Part shown: positions 51,336 to 61,003 of the stretch, piece by piece | How the letters are laid out: each line of letters starts with the position of its first letter | Position numbering within the stretch: the stretch's first letter is position 1 | NCBI RefSeq assembly: GCF_019636075.1 | Contig: NZ_JAHBYG010000006.1 | Span: 51,303 to 115,302 of the forward strand | Length of the DNA: 64,000 nt | From: Ferrovibrio sp. | Lineage (GTDB): Bacteria; Pseudomonadota; Alphaproteobacteria; Ferrovibrionales; Ferrovibrionaceae | Direction: 5' to 3' | Notes under the pieces: generated by a model | Seen by the model: the letters and a program-made list of their open reading frames with translations, nothing else | What the model was told of the DNA's origin: nothing | Databases searched by the model: none | Program-made: the position numbers and the translations under genes

Positions 51336-53131
51336 GCCGAGACGGCCCGATAGGCGCGCCAATCGCCATAGGATGAGATATCCTCGGCAGAGGCCACGGC
51401 GGCGGCTTCGCACAGGAACCCCTTCACGCTGCTGCCATCGTTTAGCATAACCGTGCCGATGCCCAGCGGTGCCGGGATGCCGGCCACGAAACTGCCGAAG
51501 CCGGCCAGCGGCAGATCCCAGATTTCACCGCTGACCGCAACGCCATTGCCCGAAACCTGCACCAGGCCGGGCCGCGCGGTGCGGCCTTCGCCGATCCGAT
51601 ACAGGCGATAACGCGGCGCGGTGTGGCAGGGGCCGAGCAGGCGGCCGCCCAGCGCCAGCAGGTCTGGGTTCAGCGGCTGGCCGCTCATATGCGCACCGAA
51701 TACGGCAACCGCCGCGCGCGGATAGGCCAGCGTAGTGTCTGCGACCCGTGCCGGCTGCGGTGTTTTGCCCGCACCCAGGGGCAGGCCGGTGGCGGCATGG
51801 AAGGCAGCACCGAAAGCGGCCAGCACAGGTTCGTGGAAGGCCGGTGCGATCAGGGTGATGCCGCTGGGCAGGCCGTCCTTGCGCATGGCATTTGGCACGG
51901 CCAGGGCAGCGAGATCGAAGTAATTCACGAAGTTGGTGTAATAGCCCAGATTGGCATTCAGCTTCAGCGGCTCGGCCAGGATATCGGCCACGCGATAGAT
52001 CGTGCCGCTGGTGGGCACCAGCATGACATCCACCTGCTGCCAGAGCGGATCGGTCTGCTGTTTCAGCGCACGCAGCCGTTGCTGCATGCGATACAGCGCC
52101 ACGGCATCGGCTTTCTGCCCGCTTTCCAGGATGCCGCGCGTGACTGGATGGATCGCATCGGGCTGTGCGGCCAGGAAATCGCTCAAAGCCGTTGTGCGCT
52201 CGGCTGCGCCGGGCGGCGAATACAGCATCGCCTGAGCTTCGGCGAATGGCGCGTAATCCACCTCCACCATCTCGCCGCCCATGGCTTGCAGGCGTTCGAT
52301 GGCTATGGCGAAAACCCGCGCGGCTTCCGCATCGCCGAAGAATTCCAGCGGCTTCGGCACGGCAAAGCGGAATTGCGCGGGCAGGGCGGCCTGGCTTGCG
52401 CGATAGCCCAGCGGCGCGCTGCGCGAATAGGCATCGGCGGCATCCGGTCCGCGCGCGGCTTCCAGCACCGCCATGGCATCGGCCACCGTGAGGGCGAAAA
52501 CCGAGATGCAATCCAGCGAGCGGCAGGCCGGCACCACGCCGCTGGCCGGCAGCAGGCCGATGCTGGGCTTGAGGCCGACGATATTGTTGAAGCCGGCCGG
52601 CACGCGGCCCGAACCGGCGGTATCGGTGCCGAGCGCGAAACTGACCAGACCGGCGCTGACCGCCACCGCCGAACCCGATGAAGAGCCGCCCGGCACATAA
52701 TCCTTGTTGAAGGGATTCACCGCCACGCCATAAGGCGAGCGCACGCCCACCAGGCCGGTGGCGAATTGATCCAGATTGGTCTTGCCGATGGGGATGGCGC
52801 CGGCGGCGATCAGCCGCTCCACCGCCTTGGCCGAAACCGCAGGGCTATAGGCATACTCTGCGCAGGCCGCCGTGGTGGGCAGGCCGGCCAGGTCGATATT
52901 GTCCTTGATGGCGAAGGGTATGCCATAGAGCGGCAGGCCGGCGGGGCCATGCTTTTCCAGCGCCGCCGCCATTGCCAGGGCCTGCTCGCGGGGCACTAGG
53001 CTGATCCAGACGGCATCCTCCCCACGTGCGGCGATACGGTCGTAAATCGCCGCGATCACCGTGGTCGGGCTGGCGCTTCCGCTCTGGTATGCATCGCGCA
53101 GGAATTGGCAGTCGAGGCTGGCGATAGACAT
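51332..53131 (-). CDS. atzF: allophanate hydrolase
   Basis: Splits allophanate (urea-1-carboxylate) to ammonia and CO2. 599 residues. The amidase domain (1-450) carries the Ser-cisSer-Lys triad: Lys in PFAIKDNIDLAG, Ser in PGGSSSGSAVAVSAG, Ser in FALGTDTAGSGRVPAG. The C-terminal domain (about 465-599, GQPLNPDLLALGGRLLGPCHTAPRYRLY onward) is the allophanate-hydrolase extension that completes decarboxylation. The start at 53131 has CAGGAG at 9 bases. No urea carboxylase is adjacent; allophanate would instead come from biuret/1-carboxybiuret-type hydrolysis, which fits the AtzE/AtzG homologues at 59.0-60.6 kb. Confidence 0.93.
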   Translation of the reverse strand: MSIASLDCQFLRDAYQSGSASPTTVIAAIYDRIAARGEDAVWISLVPREQALAMAAALEKHGPAGLPLYGIPFAIKDNIDLAGLPTTAACAEYAYSPAVSAKAVERLIAAGAIPIGKTNLDQFATGLVGVRSPYGVAVNPFNKDYVPGGSSSGSAVAVSAGLVSFALGTDTAGSGRVPAGFNNIVGLKPSIGLLPASGVVPACRSLDCISVFALTVADAMAVLEAARGPDAADAYSRSAPLGYRASQAALPAQFRFAVPKPLEFFGDAEAARVFAIAIERLQAMGGEMVEVDYAPFAEAQAMLYSPPGAAERTTALSDFLAAQPDAIHPVTRGILESGQKADAVALYRMQQRLRALKQQTDPLWQQVDVMLVPTSGTIYRVADILAEPLKLNANLGYYTNFVNYFDLAALAVPNAMRKDGLPSGITLIAPAFHEPVLAAFGAAFHAATGLPLGAGKTPQPARVADTTLAYPRAAVAVFGAHMSGQPLNPDLLALGGRLLGPCHTAPRYRLYRIGEGRTARPGLVQVSGNGVAVSGEIWDLPLAGFGSFVAGIPAPLGIGTVMLNDGSSVKGFLCEAAAVASAEDISSYGDWRAYRAVSA

Positions 53132-53480
53132 GGATTCAGGCTCCTGAAAGGCGCTCAAATGCGGTTGCTCTGCTTAGTGTATGCAATAGCCATACCGGCC
53201 GGAAAACGTGATATTTTGCTGAAAATCCAGTGAGTTTAAGTCTATTTATGGCGCTGTAATAATCAGAGTTGCTAATCACATTGCCTAAAAATGATACAAT
53301 AATAGGAAAAATAAAAATGCCTAAAAAATATACATAATTACCCAGCGGAAGGAATTCTGAAAGCGAATTCATATCGATGCCTCTGGTGCCTGTTTGAGCA
53401 GCCTTAATGGCACACAGGTTGCAGTACGGGAAACGACGCACAGCAAGTGCCGCCGATACGCAAATCCAGAGGAGACCGCC
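53132..53480. other. 349-bp AT-rich divergent region between atzF and the ABC importer
   Basis: It is markedly lower in GC than its surroundings between about 53200 and 53370. It must contain both divergent promoters and probably the GntR operator, but no clear palindrome was assigned. A possible 78-residue membrane ORF occupies 53136-53372 on the minus strand. Confidence 0.55.
53136..53372 (-). CDS. possible small membrane protein (78 residues)
   Basis: Unrecognised. MNSLSEFLPLGNYVYFLG leads into one hydrophobic span (YFLGIFIFPIIVSFLGNVI), then a polar, Arg-containing tail. AGAGG lies about 7 bases before the ATG, and the stop is 4 bp before the atzF start, so it could be translated with atzF. 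Codon and base use are AT-leaning, unlike neighbours. It may instead be chance coding within a promoter region. Confidence 0.35.
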   Translation of the reverse strand: MNSLSEFLPLGNYVYFLGIFIFPIIVSFLGNVISNSDYYSAINRLKLTGFSAKYHVFRPVWLLHTLSRATAFERLSGA

Positions 53481-55097
53481 ATGCAACGCCGTGCTTTCCT
53501 GTTAGCGAGTTCGATTGTCACCGCAACCGGACTGCTGCTTGCCGCCGCCGCGCCCGCCGCCGCGCAATCGCGCCAGGAAACCCTGGTGGTGCTGGTGGAG
53601 AACGGCCCCAACAGCCTGGATATCCATGGCGTGGGCACCAGCTTCCGCTCCTATGTGGCGGCCTGGAACATGTATGACCGCCTGATCACCTTCGGCCGCA
53701 AGACCCTGCCCGATGGTACGCTGAGCTATGATTACAGCAAGATCGAGCCGGAACTGGCGGAAAGCTTCACTGCTGCGCCGGACGGTAAATCCTTCACCTT
53801 CAAGATTCGCCGCGATGCCAAGTTCCATGATGGCTCGCCGGTTACCGCGCATGACGTGAAATGGTCTTACGACCGCGCGGTCAGCGTGGGCGGCTTCCCG
53901 ACTTTCCAGATGGCGGCCGGCAGCCTCACCAAGCCCGAGCAGTTCACCGCCGTGGATGATTACACCTTCCGCGTCGATCTGCCCAAGCCCGACAAGCTGG
54001 CGCTGCCCGATATGGCGGTGGTGGTGCCGGCCATCTTCAATTCCAAGCTGGCCAAGAAGAACGCCACCGAAAAAGACCCCTGGGCGATGGAATGGATGAA
54101 AACCAATTCCGCGGCCGGCGGCGCCTACAAGCTGGAGAAATGGGCGCCCGGCCAGGAAACCGTACTGGTGCGCAACGACGATTGGAAAAGCGGTCCGCTG
54201 CCCAAGATCAAGCGCGTGATCATGCGCGAGGTGCCGTCCGCCGGCAATCGCCGCGCGCTGATGGAGCGCGGCGATGCCGATATCTCGGTGGATATGCCGC
54301 AGAAGGATGCAGCCGAACTGCTTGCCGGCAAGGATGGCAAATACAAGGTGGTGGGCGTACCGATCGAGAATTCGCTGAAATATATCGGCATGGTCACCAC
54401 CATGAAGCCGTTCGACGACGCCCGTGTGCGCCAGGCCATCGCCTATGCCACGCCGTTCGATCAGATATACAAGACCGCGATCTACGGTCGCGGCATTCCG
54501 ATGTCGGATGGTCCGGCCGGCGCGCCCAAGGATGCCTCCTGGCCGCAGCCCTTCCCGGTCAGCACCGATCTGGAAAAGGCCAAGAAGCTGCTGGCCGAGG
54601 CCGGCTATCCCAATGGTTTCGAAACCACGATCTCCATCGATCTGGGCGATGCGACGGCCTCTGAGCCGGAAGCCGTGCTGCTGCAGCAATCGCTGGCGCA
54701 GATCGGCATCAAGACCACCATCGAGAAGATTCCGGGCGCCAATTTCCGCAGCGCCATGCTGCAGAAGAACCGCCCGCTGCATATCGCCTCGTTCGGCGGC
54801 TGGCTGAACTTCCCGGATTATTACTTCTTCTGGGGCTATCACGGCCAGAATGCGGTGTTCAACACCATGTCTTACAAAAACGAGAAGATGGATGCGCTGA
54901 TCGATGCTTCGCGCTACGAGGCCGATCCGGCCAAGTACAAGGAGCAGGTGATGGGCTTCATCAAGATGTCGATCGACGAAATGCCCCGCGTGCCGCTGTA
55001 TCAGCAGATTCTCGATGTGGGCATGCAGAAGAACATCAAGGGCTATACCTACTGGTTCCATCGCCAGCTTGATGTGCGCCAGATCGAGAAGCTGTAA
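53481..55097 (+). CDS. ABC transporter substrate-binding protein (family 5, dipeptide/oligopeptide type)
   Basis: 538 residues. The signal peptide MQRRAFLLASSIVTATGLLLAAAAP ends near AAAQ; an Arg pair at residues 3-4 could also engage Tat. The mature protein has the SBP_bac_5 pattern: ELAESFTAAPDGKSFTFKIRRDAKFHDGSPVTAHDVKWSYDR, DADISVDMP, DDARVRQAIAYA, LEKAKKLLAEAGYPNGF. Periplasmic. It is first of a block with two permeases, two ATPases and AtzG/E/H homologues joined by ATGA overlaps, so its ligand is more likely a ureide or biuret-like compound than a peptide (inference). AGAGGAGA precedes the ATG. Confidence 0.92.
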   Translation: MQRRAFLLASSIVTATGLLLAAAAPAAAQSRQETLVVLVENGPNSLDIHGVGTSFRSYVAAWNMYDRLITFGRKTLPDGTLSYDYSKIEPELAESFTAAPDGKSFTFKIRRDAKFHDGSPVTAHDVKWSYDRAVSVGGFPTFQMAAGSLTKPEQFTAVDDYTFRVDLPKPDKLALPDMAVVVPAIFNSKLAKKNATEKDPWAMEWMKTNSAAGGAYKLEKWAPGQETVLVRNDDWKSGPLPKIKRVIMREVPSAGNRRALMERGDADISVDMPQKDAAELLAGKDGKYKVVGVPIENSLKYIGMVTTMKPFDDARVRQAIAYATPFDQIYKTAIYGRGIPMSDGPAGAPKDASWPQPFPVSTDLEKAKKLLAEAGYPNGFETTISIDLGDATASEPEAVLLQQSLAQIGIKTTIEKIPGANFRSAMLQKNRPLHIASFGGWLNFPDYYFFWGYHGQNAVFNTMSYKNEKMDALIDASRYEADPAKYKEQVMGFIKMSIDEMPRVPLYQQILDVGMQKNIKGYTYWFHRQLDVRQIEKL

Positions 55098-55126
55098 ACC
55101 GGCGTAACCGGGCAGGAGGGGCGGCG

Positions 55127-56140
55127 ATGCTGCTGTTGATCGGCAAGAGATTGCTCAGTGCGATCCCCAGCGTGATCGGCGTGCTGGTCGTCACCTTCCT
55201 GCTCACCCGCGCCTTGCCCGGCGATCCGGCGGCCTATTTCGCCGGGCCGGCGGCCACGCCGCAGGCGATTGCCGAAATCCGCAAATCGCTTGGGCTGGAT
55301 AAAAGCCTGCCCGAGCAATTCGTGGTGTATGTGAAGGATCTGGCGCGCGGCGATCTGGGCAATTCCATCGCCACCGGCCGTCCGGTGCTGGAGGAGGTGC
55401 GCAGCCGCCTGCCTGCCTCGCTGGAACTCACTTTGCTGGGCCTGGTGGTATCGGTGGGCATTGCCGTGCCGTTGGGCGTGCTGGCGGCGACGCGGCCGGG
55501 ATCGTGGATCGACCATAGCTGCCGGGTGATCACCACGGCCGGGGTTTCGCTGCCGGCGTTTTTCACCGGCCTGCTGCTGATCTATGTGCTGTATTATCTG
55601 CTGGGCTGGGCGCCGGCGCCGCTGGGGCGGCTTGATATCTTCAATTCCGCGCCGCGCGATATCACCGGGCTGTATCTGGTCGATAGCCTGCTGGTGGGCG
55701 ACCTTGAAACCTTCTGGGCCGCCTTGAAGCAATTGCTGCTGCCGGCTTTTACGCTTGCGGTGTTTACCCTGGCGCCGATCGCACGCATGACCCGGGCTTC
55801 CATGCTGGAGGTGTTGTCCAGCGATTTCATCCGCACCGCGCGGGCCAGCGGCCTCAGCCCCGGCAAGGTGGTGTATGCCTATGCCTTCCGCAATGCCATG
55901 CTGCCGGTGGTCACCACACTGGGCATGGTGTTTTCTTTCCTGCTCGGCGCCAATGTGCTGGTGGAGAAAGTATTCTCCTGGCCCGGCATCGGCACCTTTG
56001 CCATCGAGGCGCTGATCGCCTCGGATTATGCGCCGATCCAGGGTTTCGTGCTCACCATGGCGTTGATGTATGTGCTGCTCAATCTGGCCATCGACGTGCT
56101 CTATATCGTGATCGATCCGCGCGTGGGTTTCGAGGCATGA
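55127..56140 (+). CDS. ABC transporter permease (DppB type)
   Basis: 337-residue inner-membrane protein with six spans. N-terminal LLIGKRLLSAIPSVIGVLVVTFLLTRALPGDPAAYFAG is the DppB/OppB opening; the coupling EAA-like loop reads ARMTRASMLEVLSSDFIRTARASGLSPGKVVYAYAFRNAMLPVVTTLG, and GANVLVEKVFSWPGIGTFAIEAL follows. AGGAGG lies 8 bases before the ATG, 29 bp after the binding-protein stop. The stop overlaps the next permease. Confidence 0.93.
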   Translation: MLLLIGKRLLSAIPSVIGVLVVTFLLTRALPGDPAAYFAGPAATPQAIAEIRKSLGLDKSLPEQFVVYVKDLARGDLGNSIATGRPVLEEVRSRLPASLELTLLGLVVSVGIAVPLGVLAATRPGSWIDHSCRVITTAGVSLPAFFTGLLLIYVLYYLLGWAPAPLGRLDIFNSAPRDITGLYLVDSLLVGDLETFWAALKQLLLPAFTLAVFTLAPIARMTRASMLEVLSSDFIRTARASGLSPGKVVYAYAFRNAMLPVVTTLGMVFSFLLGANVLVEKVFSWPGIGTFAIEALIASDYAPIQGFVLTMALMYVLLNLAIDVLYIVIDPRVGFEA

Positions 56141-56982
56141 GCGAAACCTGGAAACATATCCGCTATGTGCTGACCGAAAACCCGGTCACGCTGTTTGCCT
56201 TCGGGCTGTTCGGCCTGCTGTTGATCTGCGCTTTGTTCGGGCCCTGGCTGGCGCCGCATGATCCGCTGTTCACCGATGCCGCGCGCGCCCTGAAGCCGCC
56301 TTCCGCGCAGCATTGGTTCGGCACCGATGCGCTGGGCCGCGATATTTTCAGCCGCGTGCTGGTGGCCACCCGGCTGGATCTCGGCATCGCTTTTTCGGCG
56401 GTGATCCTCACCTTCGGCATCGGCGCCATTGCCGGCATCGCGGCGGGCTATTTCGGCGGCTGGACCGACCGCGTGGTGGGCCGCATCGCCGATACCATCA
56501 TGGCGTTTCCGCTTTTTGTGCTGGCCATGGGCATCGTGGCCGCGCTCGGCAACACAGTGGGCAATATCGTGATCGCCACGGCCATCATCAACATGCCGCT
56601 CTACGCTCGCGTGGCACGCGCCGAGGCCAATATCCGCCGCAATGCCGGCTTCGTTGAGGCGGCCAGATTATCGGGCAATTCGGAAGGGCGGATATTGTTC
56701 ATGCATATCCTGCCCAACATCCTGCCGATCCTGATGGTGCAATGCTCGCTCACCATGGGCTATGCGATCCTGAATGCGGCGGGCCTCAGCTTCATCGGTT
56801 TAGGGATTGCGCCGCCCACGCCGGAATGGGGCATCCTGGTGGCCGAGGGCGCGCAATACATCATCTCAGGCGAATGGTGGGTGGCGCTGTTTCCCGGCCT
56901 GGCGCTGATGCTGGCGGTATTCTGCTTCAACCTGCTGGGCGATGGCTTGCGCGACATGGTGGACCCCCGGAGGCGCACATGA
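56137..56982 (+). CDS. ABC transporter permease (DppC type)
   Basis: 281 residues, about six spans. Typical DppC motifs: LAPHDPLFTDAARALKPPSAQHWFGTDALGRDIFSRVL, then ARVARAEANIRRNAGFVEAARLSGNSEGRILFMHILPNILPILMVQ (coupling loop) and LSFIGLGIAPPTPEWGILVAEG. It pairs with the upstream DppB-type protein to make the pore; ATGA overlaps on both sides. Confidence 0.93.
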   Translation: MSETWKHIRYVLTENPVTLFAFGLFGLLLICALFGPWLAPHDPLFTDAARALKPPSAQHWFGTDALGRDIFSRVLVATRLDLGIAFSAVILTFGIGAIAGIAAGYFGGWTDRVVGRIADTIMAFPLFVLAMGIVAALGNTVGNIVIATAIINMPLYARVARAEANIRRNAGFVEAARLSGNSEGRILFMHILPNILPILMVQCSLTMGYAILNAAGLSFIGLGIAPPTPEWGILVAEGAQYIISGEWWVALFPGLALMLAVFCFNLLGDGLRDMVDPRRRT

Positions 56983-57947
56983 CGTCGGTTCCGCTTCTCG
57001 ACGTGAAAGACCTGAGCGTGGAATTCCGCACCCGTGGCGGCATCGTGAAGGCGCTGGACCGGGTGGATTTTTCGGTCGAGAAGGGCGAGATGATCGCCAT
57101 CGTGGGCGAATCCGGTTCGGGCAAATCGGTTTCGGCCTACACCATCATGGGCATTCTCGATCCGGCCGGAAAGGCCACATCGGGCAGCGCGGTGTTCGGC
57201 GGGCAGGATCTGCTGCGCGCCAAGGAATCCGAATTGCGCGAATTGCGCGGGCGCGAAATGTCGATGATCTTCCAGAATCCGCGCGTGGCGCTCAATCCGA
57301 TCCGCCGGGTGGGCGCGCAGATCGCCGATGTGCTGATCGAGCATGGCGGCGTCACCCGGGCCGAGGCGCCGGGCCGCGCAATCGACATGCTGAAGAAAGT
57401 GCGCATCCCCGATCCCGAGCGGCGCGCCAAGGCCTATCCGTTCGAGCTTTCCGGCGGCATGTGCCAGCGCATCATGATCGCCATCGCGCTGGCCTGTTCG
57501 CCCAAGTTGCTGATCGCCGATGAACCCACCACCGGTCTGGACGTGACCACTCAGGCGGTGATCATGGACCTGATCGCCGAACTGGGCGCGGCGCAGGGTA
57601 TGTCTACCGTGCTGATCACCCACGATCTCGGCATGGCGGCGGAATATTGTAATCGCATCGTGGTGATGCATGCCGGCCATGTGGTGGAAACCGCGCCGAC
57701 GGCGGAGTTGTTCAACAATCCGCGCCATCCCTATACCGCGCGACTGATCGCTGCCACGCCACGCCCCACGGCTTCGTTGCGCGGCCTGGCCTCGATCCCC
57801 GGTTCGCTACCCGATCTGCGCGCCACGCATATTCCGCCTTGCCGCTACAGCCTGCGCTGCGAGCGCAAGACCCCCGATTGCGACAAGCCGCTGCCGGTGC
57901 ATCGGCAGAAGGACGGCGCCCTGGTGGCCTGCTGGAATCCGCTATGA
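56979..57947 (+). CDS. ABC transporter ATP-binding protein (DppD type)
   Basis: 322 residues: Walker [39 protein letters not shown], the signature [16 protein letters not shown], Walker [17 protein letters not shown], switch His in VLITHDLGM. The C-terminal oligopeptide-transporter extension has [14 protein letters not shown], four Cys spaced as in the iron-sulfur-cluster-type tail of DppD/OppD. Co-translated with both neighbours. Confidence 0.93.
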   Translation: MTSVPLLDVKDLSVEFRTRGGIVKALDRVDFSVEKGEMIAIVGESGSGKSVSAYTIMGILDPAGKATSGSAVFGGQDLLRAKESELRELRGREMSMIFQNPRVALNPIRRVGAQIADVLIEHGGVTRAEAPGRAIDMLKKVRIPDPERRAKAYPFELSGGMCQRIMIAIALACSPKLLIADEPTTGLDVTTQAVIMDLIAELGAAQGMSTVLITHDLGMAAEYCNRIVVMHAGHVVETAPTAELFNNPRHPYTARLIAATPRPTASLRGLASIPGSLPDLRATHIPPCRYSLRCERKTPDCDKPLPVHRQKDGALVACWNPL

Positions 57948-59008
57948 CAGACCAAACGCCCCCCAAAGAAACGCCGCTGCTGGATGTTACCGCGCTCTAC
58001 AAGCTGTTTGCGGTGGGCAAGCCGGCGGCGCGCTTCAAGCGGCCGGTGAAGGAATGGCTGCAGGCAGCCGGGCCGTCGCCGAAGCTGCATGCCGTGGATA
58101 ATGTGAATTTCACCATCGCACGCGGCGAGACGATGGGCCTGGTGGGCGAAAGCGGCTGCGGCAAATCCACGCTGGTGCGCCTGCTCACCCGTCTGCTCGA
58201 TCCCACCGATGGCAGCATCCGCCTGAATGGCGAGGAGATCGGCCAGATGCCGGCCAAGGGCTTCGGTTCCAGCCCTTACCGGCCGCGTGTGCAGATGGTG
58301 TTCCAGGATGCCACCGACAGCCTGAATCCGCGCTACACGGCTTTCGATGCCATCGCCGATCCGATCAACCGGCTGAAGCCGATGCCCTCCGCCGATCTGG
58401 CCAAGCGCGTGGCGGAACTGGCCGATTTGTGCGGCCTGCCGCAGGCTTTGCTGTCGCGCTTTCCGCATCAATTGTCGGGCGGCCAGAAGGCCCGCGTGGG
58501 CATCGCACGCGCCATCGCCGTCGATCCCGAATTGCTGATCCTGGACGAACCCACGGCGGCTTTGGACGTGTCGGTGCAGGTGGTGATCCTGCAATTGCTC
58601 GACGATCTGAAGCAGCGCTTAGGCATGAGCTATCTGTTCGTCAGTCACGATCTCAATGTGGTTCGGCTGCTCTGCGACCGCGTGATGGTGATGTATCTGG
58701 GCAAGATCGTGGAGATCGGGCCGGCGGATTCGGTGTTTCGCAATCCGCGCCATCCCTACACGCAGGCCTTGCTGTCGGCGATTCCGCATTTCGAGCCCGG
58801 CGCGGCCAGCGCGCGTATCCGATTGGGCGGCGAGCCGCGCAGTCCGATCGATCCATCGCCCAATGTCTGCCGTTTCATGGGCCGTTGTCCGAAAAGCATC
58901 GCGCAATGCGAAACCGCGATGCCGCACTTGCGGCCGATGGCGCCGGGCCATGAGGCGTCATGCCATCTGGCGGAGCCCGATGCCGATCTGGTAAAGGTTA
59001 TTGCATGA
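57944..59008 (+). CDS. ABC transporter ATP-binding protein (DppF type)
   Basis: 354 residues: [49 protein letters not shown], the signature [45 protein letters not shown]. The C-terminal extension contains [14 protein letters not shown]. An insertion near residues 24-45 ([14 protein letters not shown]) is longer than usual. The stop overlaps the AtzG-like gene by ATGA, joining importer and enzyme genes in one message. Confidence 0.92.
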   Translation: MTDQTPPKETPLLDVTALYKLFAVGKPAARFKRPVKEWLQAAGPSPKLHAVDNVNFTIARGETMGLVGESGCGKSTLVRLLTRLLDPTDGSIRLNGEEIGQMPAKGFGSSPYRPRVQMVFQDATDSLNPRYTAFDAIADPINRLKPMPSADLAKRVAELADLCGLPQALLSRFPHQLSGGQKARVGIARAIAVDPELLILDEPTAALDVSVQVVILQLLDDLKQRLGMSYLFVSHDLNVVRLLCDRVMVMYLGKIVEIGPADSVFRNPRHPYTQALLSAIPHFEPGAASARIRLGGEPRSPIDPSPNVCRFMGRCPKSIAQCETAMPHLRPMAPGHEASCHLAEPDADLVKVIA

Positions 59009-59205
59009 CACAAAAGCCCTTCGATGCCGAAGCCTATGTCGAACAAGCCGCCGCGCTTGCCGGCTTGTCCATCCCTGCCGAATGCCGCGCGGGCGTGATC
59101 GACAACCTGCGCCGCGCCCATGGCATCGCCCAGGCCTTCCTGCATATTCCGCTGCCCGATGACACCGAGCCCGGCAGCGTTTTCACGCCCGGCATGGCGC
59201 CATGA
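59005..59205 (+). CDS. AtzG/HpxX-like small subunit (DUF4089)
   Basis: 66 residues: FDAEAYVEQAAALAGLSIPAECRAGVIDNLRRAHGIAQAFLHIPLPDDTEPGSVFTPG, the DUF4089 pattern of AtzG, which binds the amidase AtzE the way GatC binds GatA and wraps it with an extended C-terminal arm. It overlaps both the ATPase stop and the AtzE-like start, as expected for equimolar subunits. In the Klebsiella hpx cluster the equivalent is HpxX. Confidence 0.88.
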   Translation: MTQKPFDAEAYVEQAAALAGLSIPAECRAGVIDNLRRAHGIAQAFLHIPLPDDTEPGSVFTPGMAP

Positions 59206-60584
59206 TCGATATTTCCAGCCATGGGCATGAAATCGCGGCTGCGATCCGCGATGGCAAGGTCAGTGCCATTCAGGTGTTGCAGCAATTCCTTGCCCGCATA
59301 GACGCAGTGAACGGTCAGTTGGGTGCCTTCACCGCCATCACCGCCGAACGTGCGCGCGCCAAGGCCGCTGCCATCGATACGGCGCGCGGGCGGGGCGGCG
59401 ATCTCGGTGCGCTGGCGGGCGTGCCGTTTGCGGTGAAGAACCTGTTCGATATTGCCGGACTGGCCACGCTGGCCGGCTCCAAGATCAACCGCCAGGCCAA
59501 GCCGGCGCAGCAGGATGCCACGCTGATCCAGCGTCTGGAGGCGGCCGGTGCCATTCTGGTCGGCGGCCTCAACATGGGCGAATACGCCTATGATTTCACC
59601 GGCGAGAATGCGCATTACGGGCCGTCGCGCAATCCGCATGATCCCACGCGGATGAGCGGGGGTTCTTCGGGTGGCTCGGGTACGGCAGTGGCCGGGGGCA
59701 TGGTGCCGCTCAGTTTGGGATCGGATACCAATGGTTCGATCCGCGTGCCGTCCTCGCTCTGCGGTCTGTTCGGCCTGAAGCCGACTTTCGGCCGGCTGTC
59801 GCGCCATGGCAGCTATCCGTTTGTATCCAGCCTGGATCATCTGGGCCCGCTGGCGCGCAGCACGCGCGACCTGGCACTGAGCTACGATGCCATGCAAGGC
59901 CCCGATCCGTTCGATCCGGTCTGCGCCCAGCGGCCCAAGGAAGCCACCATTCCGCATCTTGAGGCCGGCATCGCGGGCTTGCGCATCGCGGTGCTGGATG
60001 GCTATTTCGCCGAAGGCGCCGAACCTGAGGCGCTGGCTGCCGTGGCGGCATTTGCAAAAGCCCTGGGAACCGAACGCCGCGTGCAGATCGCGGAAGCCGC
60101 CGCCGGCCGCGCGGCAGCTTATGTGATCACCAATATCGAAGGCGCCAATCTGCATCGCCAGCGCCTGCGCGAAAGGCCGATGGATTTCGATCCCGATACG
60201 CGGGATCGCTTTCTGGCCGGCCTGCTTCTGCCCGGCGAATGGTATGCTCAGGCCCAGCGTTTCCGCCGCCATTACTGCGCTCAGCTGAACGAGTTGTTCC
60301 GGGACGTGGACATCCTGCTGGCGCCGGCCACGCCCTGCAGCGCGCCCAAGCTGGGCCAGAAGATGATGACGCTGGGCGGCGTGGAATTGCCGGTGCGCGC
60401 CAATCTCGGGCTTTACACCCAGCCGATCTCGTTCGCCGGCCTGCCGGTGGTGGCCGCGCCTTATACCGAGGGTGCGCTGCCGATCGGCGTGCAGATCATC
60501 GCCGCGCCCTGGCGCGAGGATTTGGCGCTGCGGGTGGGGCGTTATCTGGAACAGAGCGGCGTGGCCGCATCGAGGCTGCCGTGA
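59202..60584 (+). CDS. AtzE/HpxY-like amidase (1-carboxybiuret hydrolase / oxalurate-pathway family)
   Basis: 460 residues of the amidase-signature family. Catalytic Lys in [14 protein letters not shown] near residue 75, Ser pair in [17 protein letters not shown] and [33 protein letters not shown] near the C-terminus is shared by AtzE. It deaminates a ureide acid: 1-carboxybiuret in triazine degradation or an oxalurate-derived amide in the hpx pathway. With AtzF at 51.3 kb its product could be allophanate (inference). Flanked by AtzG- and AtzH-like genes with 4-bp overlaps. Confidence 0.9.
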   Translation: MIDISSHGHEIAAAIRDGKVSAIQVLQQFLARIDAVNGQLGAFTAITAERARAKAAAIDTARGRGGDLGALAGVPFAVKNLFDIAGLATLAGSKINRQAKPAQQDATLIQRLEAAGAILVGGLNMGEYAYDFTGENAHYGPSRNPHDPTRMSGGSSGGSGTAVAGGMVPLSLGSDTNGSIRVPSSLCGLFGLKPTFGRLSRHGSYPFVSSLDHLGPLARSTRDLALSYDAMQGPDPFDPVCAQRPKEATIPHLEAGIAGLRIAVLDGYFAEGAEPEALAAVAAFAKALGTERRVQIAEAAAGRAAAYVITNIEGANLHRQRLRERPMDFDPDTRDRFLAGLLLPGEWYAQAQRFRRHYCAQLNELFRDVDILLAPATPCSAPKLGQKMMTLGGVELPVRANLGLYTQPISFAGLPVVAAPYTEGALPIGVQIIAAPWREDLALRVGRYLEQSGVAASRLP

Positions 60585-60973
60585 GCTATGAAATCAACAT
60601 CCCCGATGTGCTGGCCGAAGTGACCGCCGCTTTCCAGCGCTATGAAGCCGCGCTGGTGAGCAACGATGTGGCGGTGCTGGATGAATTGTTTTTCAAGCAT
60701 CCGGTGACCCTGCGTTTCGGCGTGACCGAGAATCTGTATGGCTATGATGCCATCGCCGCTTTCCGCTCGGGCCGTTCGCCGGCAGGCCTCGCACGACGTA
60801 TCTTCAACACCGTTATCACCACTTATGGGCGAGACTTCGGCACTGCAAACACCGAGTTTCAACGCGATGGCAGCGACAAGACAGGTCGCCAGAGCCATAC
60901 ATGGTTGCGCACGCCCGATGGCTGGCGCATTGTCGCAGCCCATGTCAGCCTGCTGGAGCAACCCAAGGGCTGA
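60581..60973 (+). CDS. AtzH/HpxZ-like protein (DUF3225, NTF2 fold)
   Basis: 130 residues from a GTG overlapping the amidase stop. [61 protein letters not shown] is the AtzH/HpxZ signature; the C-terminal [20 protein letters not shown] strand completes the NTF2-like cone. It is annotated as an oxalurate catabolism protein in hpx clusters; its catalytic role is unsettled. An ATG inside the overlapping frame is not in register, so GTG is the only sensible start. Confidence 0.9.
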   Translation: MSYEINIPDVLAEVTAAFQRYEAALVSNDVAVLDELFFKHPVTLRFGVTENLYGYDAIAAFRSGRSPAGLARRIFNTVITTYGRDFGTANTEFQRDGSDKTGRQSHTWLRTPDGWRIVAAHVSLLEQPKG

Positions 60974-61003
60974 TCCATTCAGCTCGTTCCTTGGTTTTGC
61001 TTC

